A DNA stretch of 64,000 bases from Pseudomonadota bacterium. Lineage in GTDB: Bacteria; Pseudomonadota; Gammaproteobacteria; Pseudomonadales; Oceanobacteraceae. The notes under the pieces were generated by a model, which was not told the origin of the DNA, did not search any database, and saw nothing but the letters and a program-made list of their open reading frames with translations. The DNA lies in the NCBI GenBank assembly GCA_030145845.1, contig JAIXHJ010000002.1, positions 310,001-374,000 on the forward strand, given 5' to 3'. Shown piece after piece: positions 52,483 to 63,775 of this stretch (position 1 is its first letter; each line of letters opens with the position of its first letter). Position numbers and translations under genes: made by a program.

Positions 52483-52718
52483 CCCAGCTTTTCGCTTTCT
52501 GGAGCGTGATCCTCATTCTCTCGATTTTTCCTGGCCATGCGCCCCTGCGACATCCCTGTCGCTGGGCATCCATGCCCGTCGGGCCGGAAAAATCATCATT
52601 CATTTCGGCGCTCCCAGAGGCGAAGAAGTGGCAACCTTGACGCCGCTTTTCAATACCGCTCTGTCTCTGAATATTGGTCAACGACATGACATTCAATCTG
52701 GTTGTAAATCGTATAAAC

Positions 52719-52871
52719 AGGCGGTGAGGCTGCGATAAAACAGCGCCTCTGGGCTCGCCGCAGAAAGCGCCGATATTTCCGACCTGCCCGCAGGGACCCG
52801 GGCAAGTGACCCCGGCCATGGATGGCCGATGGGTCACGGGGTCAGGAAATATCAAGGTTTCAAGGATAAAC
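52719..52871. mobile_element. 153-bp nested hairpin insertion in copy 2
   Basis: Absent from copy 1 and flanked by the direct repeat ATAAAC (52713-52718 and 52866-52871), where copy 1 has a single ATAAAC. It contains nested inverted repeats: GATATTTCC/GGAAATATC (about 52770 and 52845), GTGACCC/GGGTCAC (52807-52813 with 52831-52837) and, at the core, GGCCATGGATGGCC (52814-52827). It has no coding capacity and resembles a REPIN or MITE-type insertion. Confidence 0.65.
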
Positions 52872-53031
52872 GGGCCAGACAGCGCGGAGCGGGGAGGTAG
52901 CCCGTCCGGCGAGAGGGGTAAGTCCCCTCTATGAGGACAAGGGGCCTGGGATTTCTTACAAACATTTAAATAAAAATTTGTCGGACAGCAGTGTAGGCTC
53001 AGGCCTCCTTTTTTATTGCTGTTATCCCGGA

Positions 53032-55575
53032 TCAGAACAGCTGTTCCGGGATGACGTCTTCCTCGCCACCGAAGCCGTTGCTGCTGTCACCGGCCACCGG
53101 TACCTTGACGGTCTGCTTGGGGACATTCTCTTCGCGGAAGTATTCGAACATGGCATCTTCCTGACCGGGCGCGGCCAGCAGGCCGGTTTCCGGGTCAATG
53201 CGCACGCTGACAATGCCTTCCGGCTGTTCGAACGGGCGTTCCGGCACATCTTTAAGCGCGGTCTCCATATAGTCGACCCAGATCGGCAGCGCGGTGTTGG
53301 AACCGTAAGCCCAGCGGCCGAGGGTAACCGGCTGATCGAAGCCGACCCAGACGGTGGTCACCAGATCCGGGCTGAAGCCGGAAAACCAGGCGTCTTTCTG
53401 ATCATTGGTGGTACCGGTTTTGCCGGCAATGTCGCGGCGCTTGAGTGCCAGTGCACGCTGACCGGTCCCCAGACGGACCACATCGCGCAGCATGCTGACC
53501 ATCAGGAAATGCACGCGCTTGTCCATGACCCGTGGTGCAGCATTGATTCCGGCGGCGCCATCAGGGGTGCTGGCATCGGTCAGCAGGTTTTCTTCCGTCA
53601 GTTGTTGTTCTGCCTGGCTGAGGTTGTCTGCGGACTCCTGTTGGGGGGCGTTTTCGCAGTCGCGGCAGACCACAGCCGGGTTGGCTTCAAACAGCAGCTG
53701 ATGTTCATCGTCTTCAATGCGGCTGATCAGATAGGGATTGACCGCGTAACCGCCATTGGCAAGGACGCAGTAGCCGGTGGCCAGCTCCATCGGCGTTACC
53801 GCGGAGGCGCCGAGTGCCAGTGACAGGTCGGTGTTCAGTTTATGGCGCGGGAAGCCGAACGGTACGATGTAGTCGACGGCTTTGTGCGGCCCGACCTGTT
53901 TGAGAATGCGGATGGATACCAGATTCTGCGAGCGGTAGAGGGCGCGGCGCAGGCGGGTGGGGCCGTTAAATTTGCCGTTATGGTTTTCCGGACGCCAGGT
54001 GTTTTCCAGACTGCTGTCCTCAAACACCACCGGCGCATCGTTGATGATGCTGGCCGGGGTGAAGCCATTGGCCAGTGCGGAGCTGTAGATAAAAGGTTTG
54101 AAGGAGGAACCGGGCTGACGGTCAGCCTGAATGGCACGGTTGAACTGGTTGCCGGCGTAGGCGAAACCACCGACCAGAGCCTGTACCGCGCCATCGTCCG
54201 GGCGCAGGGATACCAGTGCACCTTCAACCTCCGGCAGCTGCGCCAGACGCAGGCCATCCGGTGTGTCTTCGAGCCAGATCCGGTCGCCGGCGCTGACAAC
54301 ATCCGCAGGGGATTGCGGCTCGGCGCCGATGACATTGACGTTGATGTACGGCTTGGCCCAGGTCATGGCAGCAAATGGCAGCCAGTGTTCACCGTTGCCG
54401 GTGAAATACCAGATGCCATCCTCTCTGACACGGGATACTACCGCCGGGCTGATCAGCCCCATGTCATCCAGTGCGTTCAGTTGTTTGTGCCATTGCTCAT
54501 AAGAGGCCGGCCAGTCGGTGTCATAAGCCGGGTCGGCTTTGTTCAGCCACTCAGCCAGCAGTGGGCTGTCACTGACCGTGAGGGTGACCGGTTTGCTGGA
54601 CGGTTTCGGCTTGCGGTAGCCGTGATCCTGATCGTATTTCAGCAGGCCGCTCTGCAGGGCGCGGTTGGCGGCTTCCTGGCGTACAGAGCTGAGTGTGGTG
54701 TAGACGTTATAGCCATCCGTGTAGGCGCCGTCACCATAGCGGTCAATCATGTCGCGGCGCACCATTTCCGCCACATACGGAGCGTTCACTTCCGATACGG
54801 CACCGTGATAGCGGGCGGTTACCGGGGCGCTGGCGGCTTCTTCGAACTCTTCCTCTGTGATCATGTCCAGAGTGCGCATGCGGGCCAGTACATAGTTACG
54901 GCGATCGATGGCCCGGTCCGGGCTGTTGATCGGGTTGGCGGCCGACGGTGCCTGCGGCAGGCCGGCGATCATGGCCAGCTGAGCCAGATTCAGTTCGCGG
55001 ATTGATTGGCCGTAATAAACCTGGGCGGCAGCTTCAATACCGTAAGCCCGCTTGCCGAGGTAGATCTTGTTGATATAGAGCTCGAGAATTTCTTCTTTGC
55101 TGAGGGACTGCTCAATCTTCAGGGCCAGCAGGATCTCAGTGAATTTGCGGGTAAAGGTCTTTTCGGATGACAGGTAATAGTTCTTGGCAACCTGCATGGT
55201 GATGGTACTGCCACCGGATTTCTTACGGCCGGTGCGGATCAGTTCGACCACGGCGCGGGCCAGACCCTTAATATCAATGCCAAAGTGTTCAAAGAAGCTG
55301 TCATCTTCTGAAGCCAGCAGCGCATTAATGAACTGGCGGGGGGTTTCTTCGTAAGTAATGGGGGTGCGGCGCTTTTCCCCGAACTCGCTGATAAGGCGGC
55401 CGTCGGCGGTAAATACCCTTAATGGTGTCTGTAATTCCACATCGCGGAGTTCGGCGGTATCCGGCAGACCCGGAGCCAGCATTAAATATATGCCCAGACT
55501 GACAATTCCTGTGCCCGCAACGATAGACAAAACAAGCCAGGAGAGGAAGCGGAGTAGCGGGTGTGACTTAGTCAT
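53032..55575 (-). CDS. mrcA: penicillin-binding protein 1A
   Basis: An 847-residue bifunctional peptidoglycan synthase. It has a short cytoplasmic tail, a membrane anchor (LSWLVLSIVAGTGIVSLGIYLML), then the GT51 glycosyltransferase (ASEDDSFFEHFGIDIKG and RKSGGSTITMQVAKN). A linker/OB-like region follows, then the transpeptidase with active-site SSFK in RQPGSSFKPF, SxN-type SQN in YRSQN, and KTGTT. It is anchored in the inner membrane and acts in the periplasm. It is divergent from the pilM operon, as in Pseudomonas. The terminator after its stop has been split by the element at 52322. Confidence 0.97.
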   Translation of the reverse strand: MTKSHPLLRFLSWLVLSIVAGTGIVSLGIYLMLAPGLPDTAELRDVELQTPLRVFTADGRLISEFGEKRRTPITYEETPRQFINALLASEDDSFFEHFGIDIKGLARAVVELIRTGRKKSGGSTITMQVAKNYYLSSEKTFTRKFTEILLALKIEQSLSKEEILELYINKIYLGKRAYGIEAAAQVYYGQSIRELNLAQLAMIAGLPQAPSAANPINSPDRAIDRRNYVLARMRTLDMITEEEFEEAASAPVTARYHGAVSEVNAPYVAEMVRRDMIDRYGDGAYTDGYNVYTTLSSVRQEAANRALQSGLLKYDQDHGYRKPKPSSKPVTLTVSDSPLLAEWLNKADPAYDTDWPASYEQWHKQLNALDDMGLISPAVVSRVREDGIWYFTGNGEHWLPFAAMTWAKPYINVNVIGAEPQSPADVVSAGDRIWLEDTPDGLRLAQLPEVEGALVSLRPDDGAVQALVGGFAYAGNQFNRAIQADRQPGSSFKPFIYSSALANGFTPASIINDAPVVFEDSSLENTWRPENHNGKFNGPTRLRRALYRSQNLVSIRILKQVGPHKAVDYIVPFGFPRHKLNTDLSLALGASAVTPMELATGYCVLANGGYAVNPYLISRIEDDEHQLLFEANPAVVCRDCENAPQQESADNLSQAEQQLTEENLLTDASTPDGAAGINAAPRVMDKRVHFLMVSMLRDVVRLGTGQRALALKRRDIAGKTGTTNDQKDAWFSGFSPDLVTTVWVGFDQPVTLGRWAYGSNTALPIWVDYMETALKDVPERPFEQPEGIVSVRIDPETGLLAAPGQEDAMFEYFREENVPKQTVKVPVAGDSSNGFGGEEDVIPEQLF

Positions 55576-55640
55576 AAAAAATTATGTGAAATACCTCATA
55601 AAGCCAGTAAAAATGCGGGTTGCGGCATTATAAGGGTTTT

Positions 55641-55670
55641 TTGTTCTTTTAATAGGAATGTGCTTATAAT
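55641..55670 (+). promoter_or_regulatory. candidate sigma-70 promoter of pilMNOPQ
   Basis: TTGTTC at 55641-55646, an 18-bp spacer and TATAAT at 55665-55670, about 70 bp before the pilM start. Confidence 0.6.
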
Positions 55671-55686
55671 GACTTCGACTATATAG

Positions 55687-56801
<1,115 letters not shown>

Positions 56802-56802
<1 letters not shown>

Positions 56803-57350
56803 TGGCTAAGATTAACCTGTTACCGTGGCGGGAAGCGCTGCGGAAGGAAAGACAGAACCAGTTCTATGCTGTTATCGGGCTGGTGCTGGCGGTTGCAGGT
56901 CTGATTGTTTATCTGGTTAACACTTCCTACGAAAACAATATCTATAATCAGCAGCAGCGCAACAGTTACATCGTCCAAGGAACCAAGGTGCTGGACGCTA
57001 AAATTGAAGAAATCCGTAAGCTGCGGGAAACCCGTCAGCAGCTGATTGAACGGATGGAGCTGATTCAGGCGTTGCAGGGGAACCGGCCGATTATTGTGCG
57101 GGTGTTCGACGAGATGGCGCGTGCGGTACCGGACGATCTCTATTTCACCGAAGTGGCAATCAAGGATACTGCGGTCAGTATCAAAGGGGTCGCTAAATCG
57201 AACAACCGTGTGGCCGCACTGATGCGGAATTTCGATAGCTCAGACTGGTTTGCGGATCCGGCCCTGATCCGGGTGCAGGCGAAAAGTGAAGGCGTGAACG
57301 AATTCGAGATCAGTATGAAGCGCGTTCAGCCCAAGGCTGCTGAGGAGTAA
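56802..57350 (+). CDS. pilN: type IV pilus assembly protein PilN
   Basis: A 182-residue inner-membrane protein. The N-terminal INLLPWREALRKERQNQFY motif binds PilM in the cytoplasm, followed by one membrane helix (VIGLVLAVAGLIVYLVN) and a periplasmic coiled coil and ferredoxin-like domain. It dimerises with PilO. Confidence 0.97.
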
Positions 57351-57353
57351 GGA

Positions 57354-57995
57354 ATGGCTGATCTGAAGAATATCGATCTTAAGGCTGCAGTGGCGAAGCT
57401 GAATGAGTTTCAGCTGGATGACCTGAATAATATTGACTGGGAAAATATGGGTTCCTGGCCGCTGCCGGGTAAAATCTTTTTCTGTGCGCTGATTTTTGTT
57501 GCGGTCCTTACTGGCGGTTACTTCCTGTTGGTGGCAGACAATATGGAAACCCTGCAGGGCGAAGTACAGAAAGAATCAACACTGAAGAAAGACTTTGAAG
57601 CAAAAGCATTCCGCGTTGCCAATCTTGATGCCTATAAAGCTCAGATGGTGGAAATGCAGGAAAGTTTCGGTTCTCTGCTGAAACAACTACCCCGGGATAC
57701 CGAAGTGCCGGGCCTGATTGATGACATCAGTGCTGCAGCATTGGGAGCCGGGCTGAAACTGAATGCCATTGATCCACAGCCGATGACACAGACAGAGTTC
57801 TATAAAGAGCTGCCGATCAATATTGAAGTCACCGGTGGCTATCATGAAATGGGAGCCTTCGTTTCTTCTGTCGCGGCCCTTCCGCGGATTGTGACCCTGC
57901 ATGACTTTACCATCCAGAAAAGCCGTGATTCGGGTATGTTGTCGATGAAGATACTGGCGAAAACCTATCAGTACAGTGACGGGGGGGATCAGTGA
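57354..57995 (+). CDS. pilO: type IV pilus assembly protein PilO
   Basis: A 213-residue inner-membrane protein with a helix around residues 35-60 (LPGKIFFCALIFVAVLTGGYFLLV), a coiled coil, and a periplasmic domain ending ISAAALGAGLKLNAIDPQPM...GGYHEMGAFVSSVAALPRIVTLHDF. It pairs with PilN to link the motor platform to the secretin. Confidence 0.97.
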   Translation: MADLKNIDLKAAVAKLNEFQLDDLNNIDWENMGSWPLPGKIFFCALIFVAVLTGGYFLLVADNMETLQGEVQKESTLKKDFEAKAFRVANLDAYKAQMVEMQESFGSLLKQLPRDTEVPGLIDDISAAALGAGLKLNAIDPQPMTQTEFYKELPINIEVTGGYHEMGAFVSSVAALPRIVTLHDFTIQKSRDSGMLSMKILAKTYQYSDGGDQ

Positions 57996-57996
57996 T

Positions 57997-58527
57997 ATGA
58001 AACCTCTTATTTTACTGACAGCTGCACTGCTGATTGCAGGATGTTCGGGCAACGAAGGTACTGCTGATATCAAACGCTTTATGGACGATACGCAGAGTAA
58101 ACCGCGTGGCCGGATTGAGCCGATTCCGGTGTTCAAACCGTATGAGTTCTTCAGTTACAGTGCGGCCGGCCTGCGTTCTCCGTTTGAACTGCCGGTGATC
58201 GTGGACGAAGAAATGAAAGTGAAGGGTGGGTCGGATGTGCATCCGGATCTTGAGCGGGGGCGGGAGCATCTGGAGCAGTACCCGCTCTCTGAGCTGAGCA
58301 TGGTTGGTACACTGAAACGCGAAGATGATGTGCTGTGGGCGCTGATCAAGGATGGCGATGGCAGTGTGGTGCGGGTTAAGGAAGGCTACTACATGGGACA
58401 GAATTACGGCCAGATCAAGTCGGTCTCTGAATATCGTTTAAACCTAATTGAAATTGTACCTGATGGCTTGGGCGGATGGATTGAACGGCCGCGTACCATA
58501 GCGCTTGAAGGACTGGGTGGGGAGTAA
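57997..58527 (+). CDS. pilP: type IV pilus assembly lipoprotein PilP
   Basis: A 176-residue lipoprotein; the start at 57997 gives MKPLILLTAALLIAGC with the lipobox cysteine at 16. The C-terminal beta-domain (LEQYPLSELSMVGTLKREDDVLWALIKDGDG through VKEGYYMGQNYGQI) binds PilQ, while the N-terminal part binds PilN/PilO. It lies 1 bp after pilO. Confidence 0.97.
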   Translation: MKPLILLTAALLIAGCSGNEGTADIKRFMDDTQSKPRGRIEPIPVFKPYEFFSYSAAGLRSPFELPVIVDEEMKVKGGSDVHPDLERGREHLEQYPLSELSMVGTLKREDDVLWALIKDGDGSVVRVKEGYYMGQNYGQIKSVSEYRLNLIEIVPDGLGGWIERPRTIALEGLGGE

Positions 58528-58530
58528 TTT

Positions 58531-60615
58531 ATGAATATGGTAAAAGGCTTTCAGGCTGCGATAAAACAGCTGCCGGTCCTGGCAATGGTAATGGTGGCGG
58601 GTCTGGCTTCAGCGGCAACGCTGGAAGACATGAGTTTTTCCTCTCTGCCTGGTGATATCACCGAAATCCGTATGACTTTTGACAGTAATCCGCCGGAGAT
58701 CAGTGGTTACACCATTGAGAAGCCGGCGCGGATTGCCATTGATCTGCCAGGAGTCAGCAGTGCGCTGAAAACCAAACGTCATCAGATTGGTTCAGGCAAT
58801 GCACGAACAGCAACACTGGTCTCCACCAAGGATCGTTCGCGACTGGTGGTGAACCTCACCCGTCTGGTTGGCTATACCACCCGCACTGAAGGTAATACTC
58901 TCCTGCTGCGTATCGGTGATAACGGCGATCAGCAGGTCTTTGCTGATGTAAAAGGCACTGCTCCGGTAGGGCAGAGTAAGAATTCAGATCTGAAAATTGT
59001 TGATGTCGACTTCCGCCGCGGTGATCTCGGTGAAGGTCAGGTGCGGATTATGCTCAATGATGACCGTGCCTCTGCCAATGTCCGTCGCGAAGGCTCAAAA
59101 ATTATCGCTGATCTGGAGGGCGTTCGTCTGCCGGAAGAGCTGAGCCGTCGTCTGGATGTGGTGGATTTCGCTACGCCGGTGCGTTTCGTTGACGTAAAGC
59201 GTGAAAGTGGTTCTGCACGGATCATTATTGAACCGAATACCGATGATTTTGAATATCTGGCGTATCAGACCGACAAGCTGCTTTCCATTAATGTTTCAGT
59301 GCTGCCGGATGATGTACAGGAAGAGCGTAAGAAACAGTTCCCTTACACAGGTGAGAAGCTGTCACTGAACTTTCAGAATATCGAAGTACGGGCGGTGCTG
59401 CAGCTGATTGCAGACTTCACCGGTCTGAACCTGGTGGCTTCTGACACGGTGCAGGGCAACATTACCCTGCGTCTGCAGAATGTTCCATGGGATCAGGCGC
59501 TGGATCTGGTACTGAAAACCAAAGGCCTTGGTAAGCGCCAGATGGGTTCTGTGCTGCTGATCGCACCGTCAGAAGAAATCGCGGCGCGTGAGAAAGTTGA
59601 GCTCGAAGCGGTCAAGCAGGTAGAGGAGCTGGCGCCGCTGGTTACCGAATATATGCAGCTGAAATATGCCAAGGCCAGCGTACTGGTGGACCTGCTGACG
59701 TCTGATCAGGGTCTGCTGTCAGAGCGCGGTTCTGCGGTAGTGGATGAGCGTACCAATACCCTGCTGATGAAAGATACTGCCAGCAACCTGGAGAAGATCC
59801 GTGAAGCGCTGGCGATGCTGGATGTGCCTGTACGCCAGGTGCTGATTGAGGCCCGTATTGTTGTGGCAGCAACCAATGTCGGTGAAGAGCTGGGTGTGCA
59901 GTGGGGTGGTGGTGCTTACGATCTGAGCAGTGACGGTACCAGTGCAACTCTGTACGGTGGCAGTACCGACACAATGGCAGAACTGAGCACGATTCTGGTA
60001 GAAGGTGAAGGCGATATCACTTTCCCGAATGCCAATATTATTGACTTTGGCGTGTCCACGGCTTCTGCTTCCAGTTTTGCTATTGGATATCAGACTGCGG
60101 ATATGCTGATTGATATGGAGATTTCCGCACTGGAGACGGAAGGGCAGGCGGAAACGGTATCCCAGCCGCGGGTAATTACTGCTGATGGCAAAACCGCAAT
60201 TATCGAATCCGGTACTGAGATTCCTTATCAGAAAGCAAGCTCCAGTGGTGCAACCAGCGTTTCCTTCAAGTCGGCGGTGCTGAAACTTGAAGTGACACCA
60301 CAGATTACACCGGATGACCGTATCATCATGGATCTGGTGATCAATCAGGATTCAGTCGGTGAAGAGACCAATAATGGACCGGCGATTGATACCAATGCGG
60401 TGGAAACCCAGGTTCTGGTTGATAACGGTGAGACGGTAGTACTGGGTGGTATTTTCCGTGAAGAGAAAATCAAGAGTGTCAGCAAAACGCCTTTCTTTGG
60501 TGATCTGCCGCTGATCGGGGCTCTGTTCCGGTACAGCAATGAATCAACTGAAAAGAGTGAACTGCTGGTGTTTATTACTCCACGTCTTGTGAAAGAGTCG
60601 CTGACCAGCCGCTGA
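58531..60615 (+). CDS. pilQ: type IV pilus secretin PilQ
   Basis: A 694-residue outer-membrane secretin. It has a signal peptide, two AMIN peptidoglycan-binding domains (about 30-115 and 145-240), a secretin/TonB-like N-domain with LNFQNIEVRAVLQLIADFTGLNLV, N-domains, and the C-terminal secretin ring (VSQPRVITADGKTAIIESGTEIPYQ through LVFITPRLV). It forms the pore through which the pilus leaves the cell. It is 3 bp from pilP and 5 bp from aroK. Confidence 0.97.
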   Translation: MNMVKGFQAAIKQLPVLAMVMVAGLASAATLEDMSFSSLPGDITEIRMTFDSNPPEISGYTIEKPARIAIDLPGVSSALKTKRHQIGSGNARTATLVSTKDRSRLVVNLTRLVGYTTRTEGNTLLLRIGDNGDQQVFADVKGTAPVGQSKNSDLKIVDVDFRRGDLGEGQVRIMLNDDRASANVRREGSKIIADLEGVRLPEELSRRLDVVDFATPVRFVDVKRESGSARIIIEPNTDDFEYLAYQTDKLLSINVSVLPDDVQEERKKQFPYTGEKLSLNFQNIEVRAVLQLIADFTGLNLVASDTVQGNITLRLQNVPWDQALDLVLKTKGLGKRQMGSVLLIAPSEEIAAREKVELEAVKQVEELAPLVTEYMQLKYAKASVLVDLLTSDQGLLSERGSAVVDERTNTLLMKDTASNLEKIREALAMLDVPVRQVLIEARIVVAATNVGEELGVQWGGGAYDLSSDGTSATLYGGSTDTMAELSTILVEGEGDITFPNANIIDFGVSTASASSFAIGYQTADMLIDMEISALETEGQAETVSQPRVITADGKTAIIESGTEIPYQKASSSGATSVSFKSAVLKLEVTPQITPDDRIIMDLVINQDSVGEETNNGPAIDTNAVETQVLVDNGETVVLGGIFREEKIKSVSKTPFFGDLPLIGALFRYSNESTEKSELLVFITPRLVKESLTSR

Positions 60616-60620
60616 TGTAA

Positions 60621-61136
60621 ATGAAGCGATCACAATCTGTATTTCTTGTCGGGCCAATGGGTGCTGGAAAAAGCACCATTGGCCGTCTTCTTTCCTCCGA
60701 ACTGAAACTTGAATTTATCGACTCCGATAAGGTCATAGAAGATAAGTGCGGAGCTGATATTCCCTGGATCTTCGATATGGAAGGCGAGGATGGCTTCCGC
60801 GAGCGTGAAGAGCAGGCCATCGATGAACTGACCCTGCGTAATGATATCGTTCTGGCGACAGGTGGAGGCGTGGTTATGCGTGAAGCAAACCGCCGTCATC
60901 TGTCCTCCCGGGGGACGGTGGTGTATCTGTGTACCTCGGTAGAACAACAGCTGGCGCGTACAGCACGCGATAAAAACCGCCCGTTACTGCAGACGGAAAA
61001 CCCGGAAGCTGTGTTACGCGAGCTGTTCGCACGCCGGGATCCGTTGTACCGAGAAATCGCGGATATCATTATTTACACTGACAGGCGCAACCCCCGCTGG
61101 GTTGTGCAGGAACTGAAAACAAAGATTAAAGGCTGA
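60621..61136 (+). CDS. aroK: shikimate kinase
   Basis: A 171-residue kinase; Walker [12 protein letters not shown] at residues 11-21, shikimate-binding [18 protein letters not shown] and [11 protein letters not shown], with lid [11 protein letters not shown]. It phosphorylates shikimate. It is tightly linked to aroB, as in enterobacteria and pseudomonads. Confidence 0.97.
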   Translation: MKRSQSVFLVGPMGAGKSTIGRLLSSELKLEFIDSDKVIEDKCGADIPWIFDMEGEDGFREREEQAIDELTLRNDIVLATGGGVVMREANRRHLSSRGTVVYLCTSVEQQLARTARDKNRPLLQTENPEAVLRELFARRDPLYREIADIIIYTDRRNPRWVVQELKTKIKG

Positions 61137-61140
61137 TCTG

Positions 61141-62232
61141 ATGAATACCCTTACGGTCGACCTTGGTGACCGCAGTTACCCTATTTACATTGGTACCGGT
61201 CTGCTTGATCAACACGAGCTGTACTCCCCGCATATTGCCGGTAAGCAGGTTCTGATAGTAACCAACGAAACTATTGCGCCTCTTTATCTGCAGCGTGTAC
61301 GCAACGCCCTGTCCGCCTATCAGGTCGATGAGGTGATTCTGCCGGATGGGGAGGCCTATAAAAATCTGGAAACCCTGAACCGGATTTACGATGCCCTGCT
61401 GGAGAAAAAACATAACCGCACCACTACCCTGATTGCACTGGGTGGTGGAGTCATCGGTGACATGTGCGGTTACGCTGCTGCTTCCTATCAGCGTGGTGTG
61501 AATTTTATTCAGGTGCCGACCACACTGCTTTCTCAGGTCGATTCTTCGGTTGGCGGTAAGACCGGGGTCAATCATCCGCTGGGCAAAAATATGATCGGTG
61601 CCTTTCATCAGCCACAGTGTGTGCTGGCCGATACCGAAACCCTGAACACCCTGCCGGAGCGGGAACTCTCGGCCGGTATGGCCGAAGTGATCAAATACGG
61701 CCTGATCTGCGATAAAGCCTTTTATGGCTGGATTATGGATAACATCCGTGCGCTGATGCAGCGTGACCCTGCGGCACTGGCGTATGCCATCGAACGTTCC
61801 TGCCGGGATAAGGCCGAAGTGGTTGCTCAGGATGAAAAAGAATCCGGTATCCGGGCGATTCTGAATCTGGGGCACACCTTCGGTCATGCGATTGAGGCCC
61901 ATCAGGGCTACGGCAACTGGCTGCACGGTGAAGCCGTTGGTACCGGAATGTTGCAGGCGGCCGACCTGTGCTGGCGCATGGGTCACATCAGTGCCGCAGA
62001 GCTGCATGCGCTGCGTGATCTGCTGGTTGCAGCCGGATTGCCGGTGGTGGGCCCGGCAGATATGGCTGAAGACGATTATCTGAGCCGCATGCAGGTGGAC
62101 AAAAAAGTGCTGGACGGCCGTCTGCGGCTGGTGCTGCTGAAACAGATCGGTGAAGCCTATATCACCTCAGATGTGCCCCGGCAGCTGTTGACTCAGACCT
62201 TACTTGCGGGTGATAAACTGGGTCAGGCCTGA
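61141..62232 (+). CDS. aroB: 3-dehydroquinate synthase
   Basis: A 363-residue NAD- and zinc-dependent enzyme converting DAHP to 3-dehydroquinate. It has the NAD-binding [53 protein letters not shown] and zinc-ligand region [11 protein letters not shown]. It starts 4 bp after aroK. Confidence 0.98.
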   Translation: MNTLTVDLGDRSYPIYIGTGLLDQHELYSPHIAGKQVLIVTNETIAPLYLQRVRNALSAYQVDEVILPDGEAYKNLETLNRIYDALLEKKHNRTTTLIALGGGVIGDMCGYAAASYQRGVNFIQVPTTLLSQVDSSVGGKTGVNHPLGKNMIGAFHQPQCVLADTETLNTLPERELSAGMAEVIKYGLICDKAFYGWIMDNIRALMQRDPAALAYAIERSCRDKAEVVAQDEKESGIRAILNLGHTFGHAIEAHQGYGNWLHGEAVGTGMLQAADLCWRMGHISAAELHALRDLLVAAGLPVVGPADMAEDDYLSRMQVDKKVLDGRLRLVLLKQIGEAYITSDVPRQLLTQTLLAGDKLGQA

Positions 62233-62247
62233 CGACGGGGAGGCGCC

Positions 62248-63699
62248 ATGGATACCGAATACTCACTGGATCAGCACGTGCGGCAGAATGAGAATGACTC
62301 TGCGCTGAGTGGATATGAAACCGGTATCCCGGCATTGTTGCCCGCTCAGGTCCGTCAGGTTGAGCTGCTTGCTCATCTGGCGTCCTACAGTGAACTGCTG
62401 GTTGCAGTCACCGCGCCGGATGGTGGCGGTAAAACAACGCTGGCGCAGGCGCTGGCGGCACACCGCGAAGAACCGGAAGAAATTCTGTGTCTTACCGCCG
62501 GCCTGACGCTGGGGTTGCCGGCGGTGCTGAGTGCTGTTGCCTCGCACTGGAATATGCCGCGTCTGCCGGATGATCTGGTCTCTGCCCGCGAAGCGGTCAG
62601 AAGCGAAGCGGAGCAGCGTCTGGCAGAAGGTACCAGCCTGCTGGTCATTATTGACGATGCTGAACAGCTGGACGCTGAAACGCTGAATGAAATCTCCCAT
62701 TTTGCTCTGTTAGCCCCTCAGGCCATCTCTTTTGCCCTGTTTGGCCGTGATGGCTACGAAGCAGGGTTCCGTGAGAGCCCTGCCCATGCGCCACTGCATG
62801 TGATGGCGCTTGAGCCTTTGTCGCTGGATGATGCCGCCCGGCTGCTGCAGCAGGTGTTTGCTCCTGGTCAGGCGCTTGCGCTGAGTCAGGATGATATTCT
62901 GCTGATTTATCAGCAGTCCGGCGGCTGGCCCGGAGCCCTGCTGCGCCAGGCCGAAGATTATCTGCTGAACAACTCCTCCGGCCAGCCGGCTCCCGCAGCA
63001 CGCGAGGACGAAGCCACAGGCAGCCGTTTCCCTTTGCCTCATCTGCTGGCCATTGCTGCGGTTGCAGCGGCTCTGCTGATGTCATATTTCTACAGCGGCA
63101 GCAGCACAGAAGATGCTGCAACGGAAAGCACAGAAATGCTAACCACGCTGACGTACCCGCCGCAGCAAGCTGAACCTGAGCCGGCTGAGGAGCTTGTCCC
63201 GCCAGTGGTGGCGGTAATGCCTGATGCCGGAGCTGAGTCAGAGTCTGAAGCGGCCCTGACGGAAGAACCTGATTACAACTATGAAGCACCTGCTTCATCG
63301 CTGCCGCAACAGCAGAAGCCGGCAGAAACTGTAGTCACCGGGCCATTGGCAGCGGCTCCTGCGGTAACAGAAAAAACCGTGCCGGCAGCGGAGCCTCAGC
63401 GCAGCAAAGCCGAGCAGGTGCTGCTGGCGGCGGCGGCGGATAGTTTTGTCGTGCAGTTATTTGCTTCGTATCAGGCGGACAGCGCAGAACGCTTCCGCCA
63501 GCAGTGGGCAGATAAAGTAACAGGCTCCCTTTATCAGTATGAAACTGAGTATAAGAACCGGCCCTGGCATGTGGTGGTGGCAGGCGTATTTGCCTCACGG
63601 GCGGAAGCACAGGCGGCGGTCAATGCCCTGCCTGTGGCGTTGCGCCGCCAGTCTCCCTGGATAAGGGATGTTACGGCTGTGCAGAAAGTGCTACGCTGA
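62248..63699 (+). CDS. damX: DamX-like SPOR-domain membrane protein with ATPase domain
   Basis: A 483-residue protein. The N-terminal half is a cytosolic AAA-type domain with Walker A PDGGGKTTL (G59-T64) and Walker B-like VIIDDAEQL. One membrane helix follows at about 263-283, then a Glu/Ala/Pro-rich periplasmic stretch and a SPOR domain from about 395 to 480 (FVVQLFASYQADSAERFRQQW through VVAGVFASRAEAQAAVNAL). Position after aroKB is that of damX. SPOR domains localise to the septum, and DamX influences division. Confidence 0.88.
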   Translation: MDTEYSLDQHVRQNENDSALSGYETGIPALLPAQVRQVELLAHLASYSELLVAVTAPDGGGKTTLAQALAAHREEPEEILCLTAGLTLGLPAVLSAVASHWNMPRLPDDLVSAREAVRSEAEQRLAEGTSLLVIIDDAEQLDAETLNEISHFALLAPQAISFALFGRDGYEAGFRESPAHAPLHVMALEPLSLDDAARLLQQVFAPGQALALSQDDILLIYQQSGGWPGALLRQAEDYLLNNSSGQPAPAAREDEATGSRFPLPHLLAIAAVAAALLMSYFYSGSSTEDAATESTEMLTTLTYPPQQAEPEPAEELVPPVVAVMPDAGAESESEAALTEEPDYNYEAPASSLPQQQKPAETVVTGPLAAAPAVTEKTVPAAEPQRSKAEQVLLAAAADSFVVQLFASYQADSAERFRQQWADKVTGSLYQYETEYKNRPWHVVVAGVFASRAEAQAAVNALPVALRRQSPWIRDVTAVQKVLR

Positions 63700-63775
63700 C
63701 TTTCCTGATTAAGAATTCCCCCCGATACCGGCACCCGGCCGGCATCTGACAACAATAACGTGGGCGCGTTCACAT

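Larger units (their letters stand above)
52322..52993. mobile_element. TIR-bounded non-autonomous element, copy 2 (672 bp)
   Basis: Second copy of the element at 24277-24800, in the same orientation, with ends CACTGCTGTCC and GGACAGCAGTG. It is inserted in the bidirectional terminator between the converging FAD dehydrogenase and mrcA genes: the left half AATAAAAAAAGGAGGC...(52300-52321) and right half GCCTCCTTTTTTATT (from 53003) would pair if joined. The insertion duplicated 11 bp, AGGCTCAGGCC, found at 52311-52321 and 52995-53005. It differs from copy 1 by a 51-bp hairpin unit at a different site and by a further 153-bp nested insertion. Short frames inside it (for example on the minus strand near 52430-52850) are not conserved and are not reported as genes. 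Confidence 0.75.
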
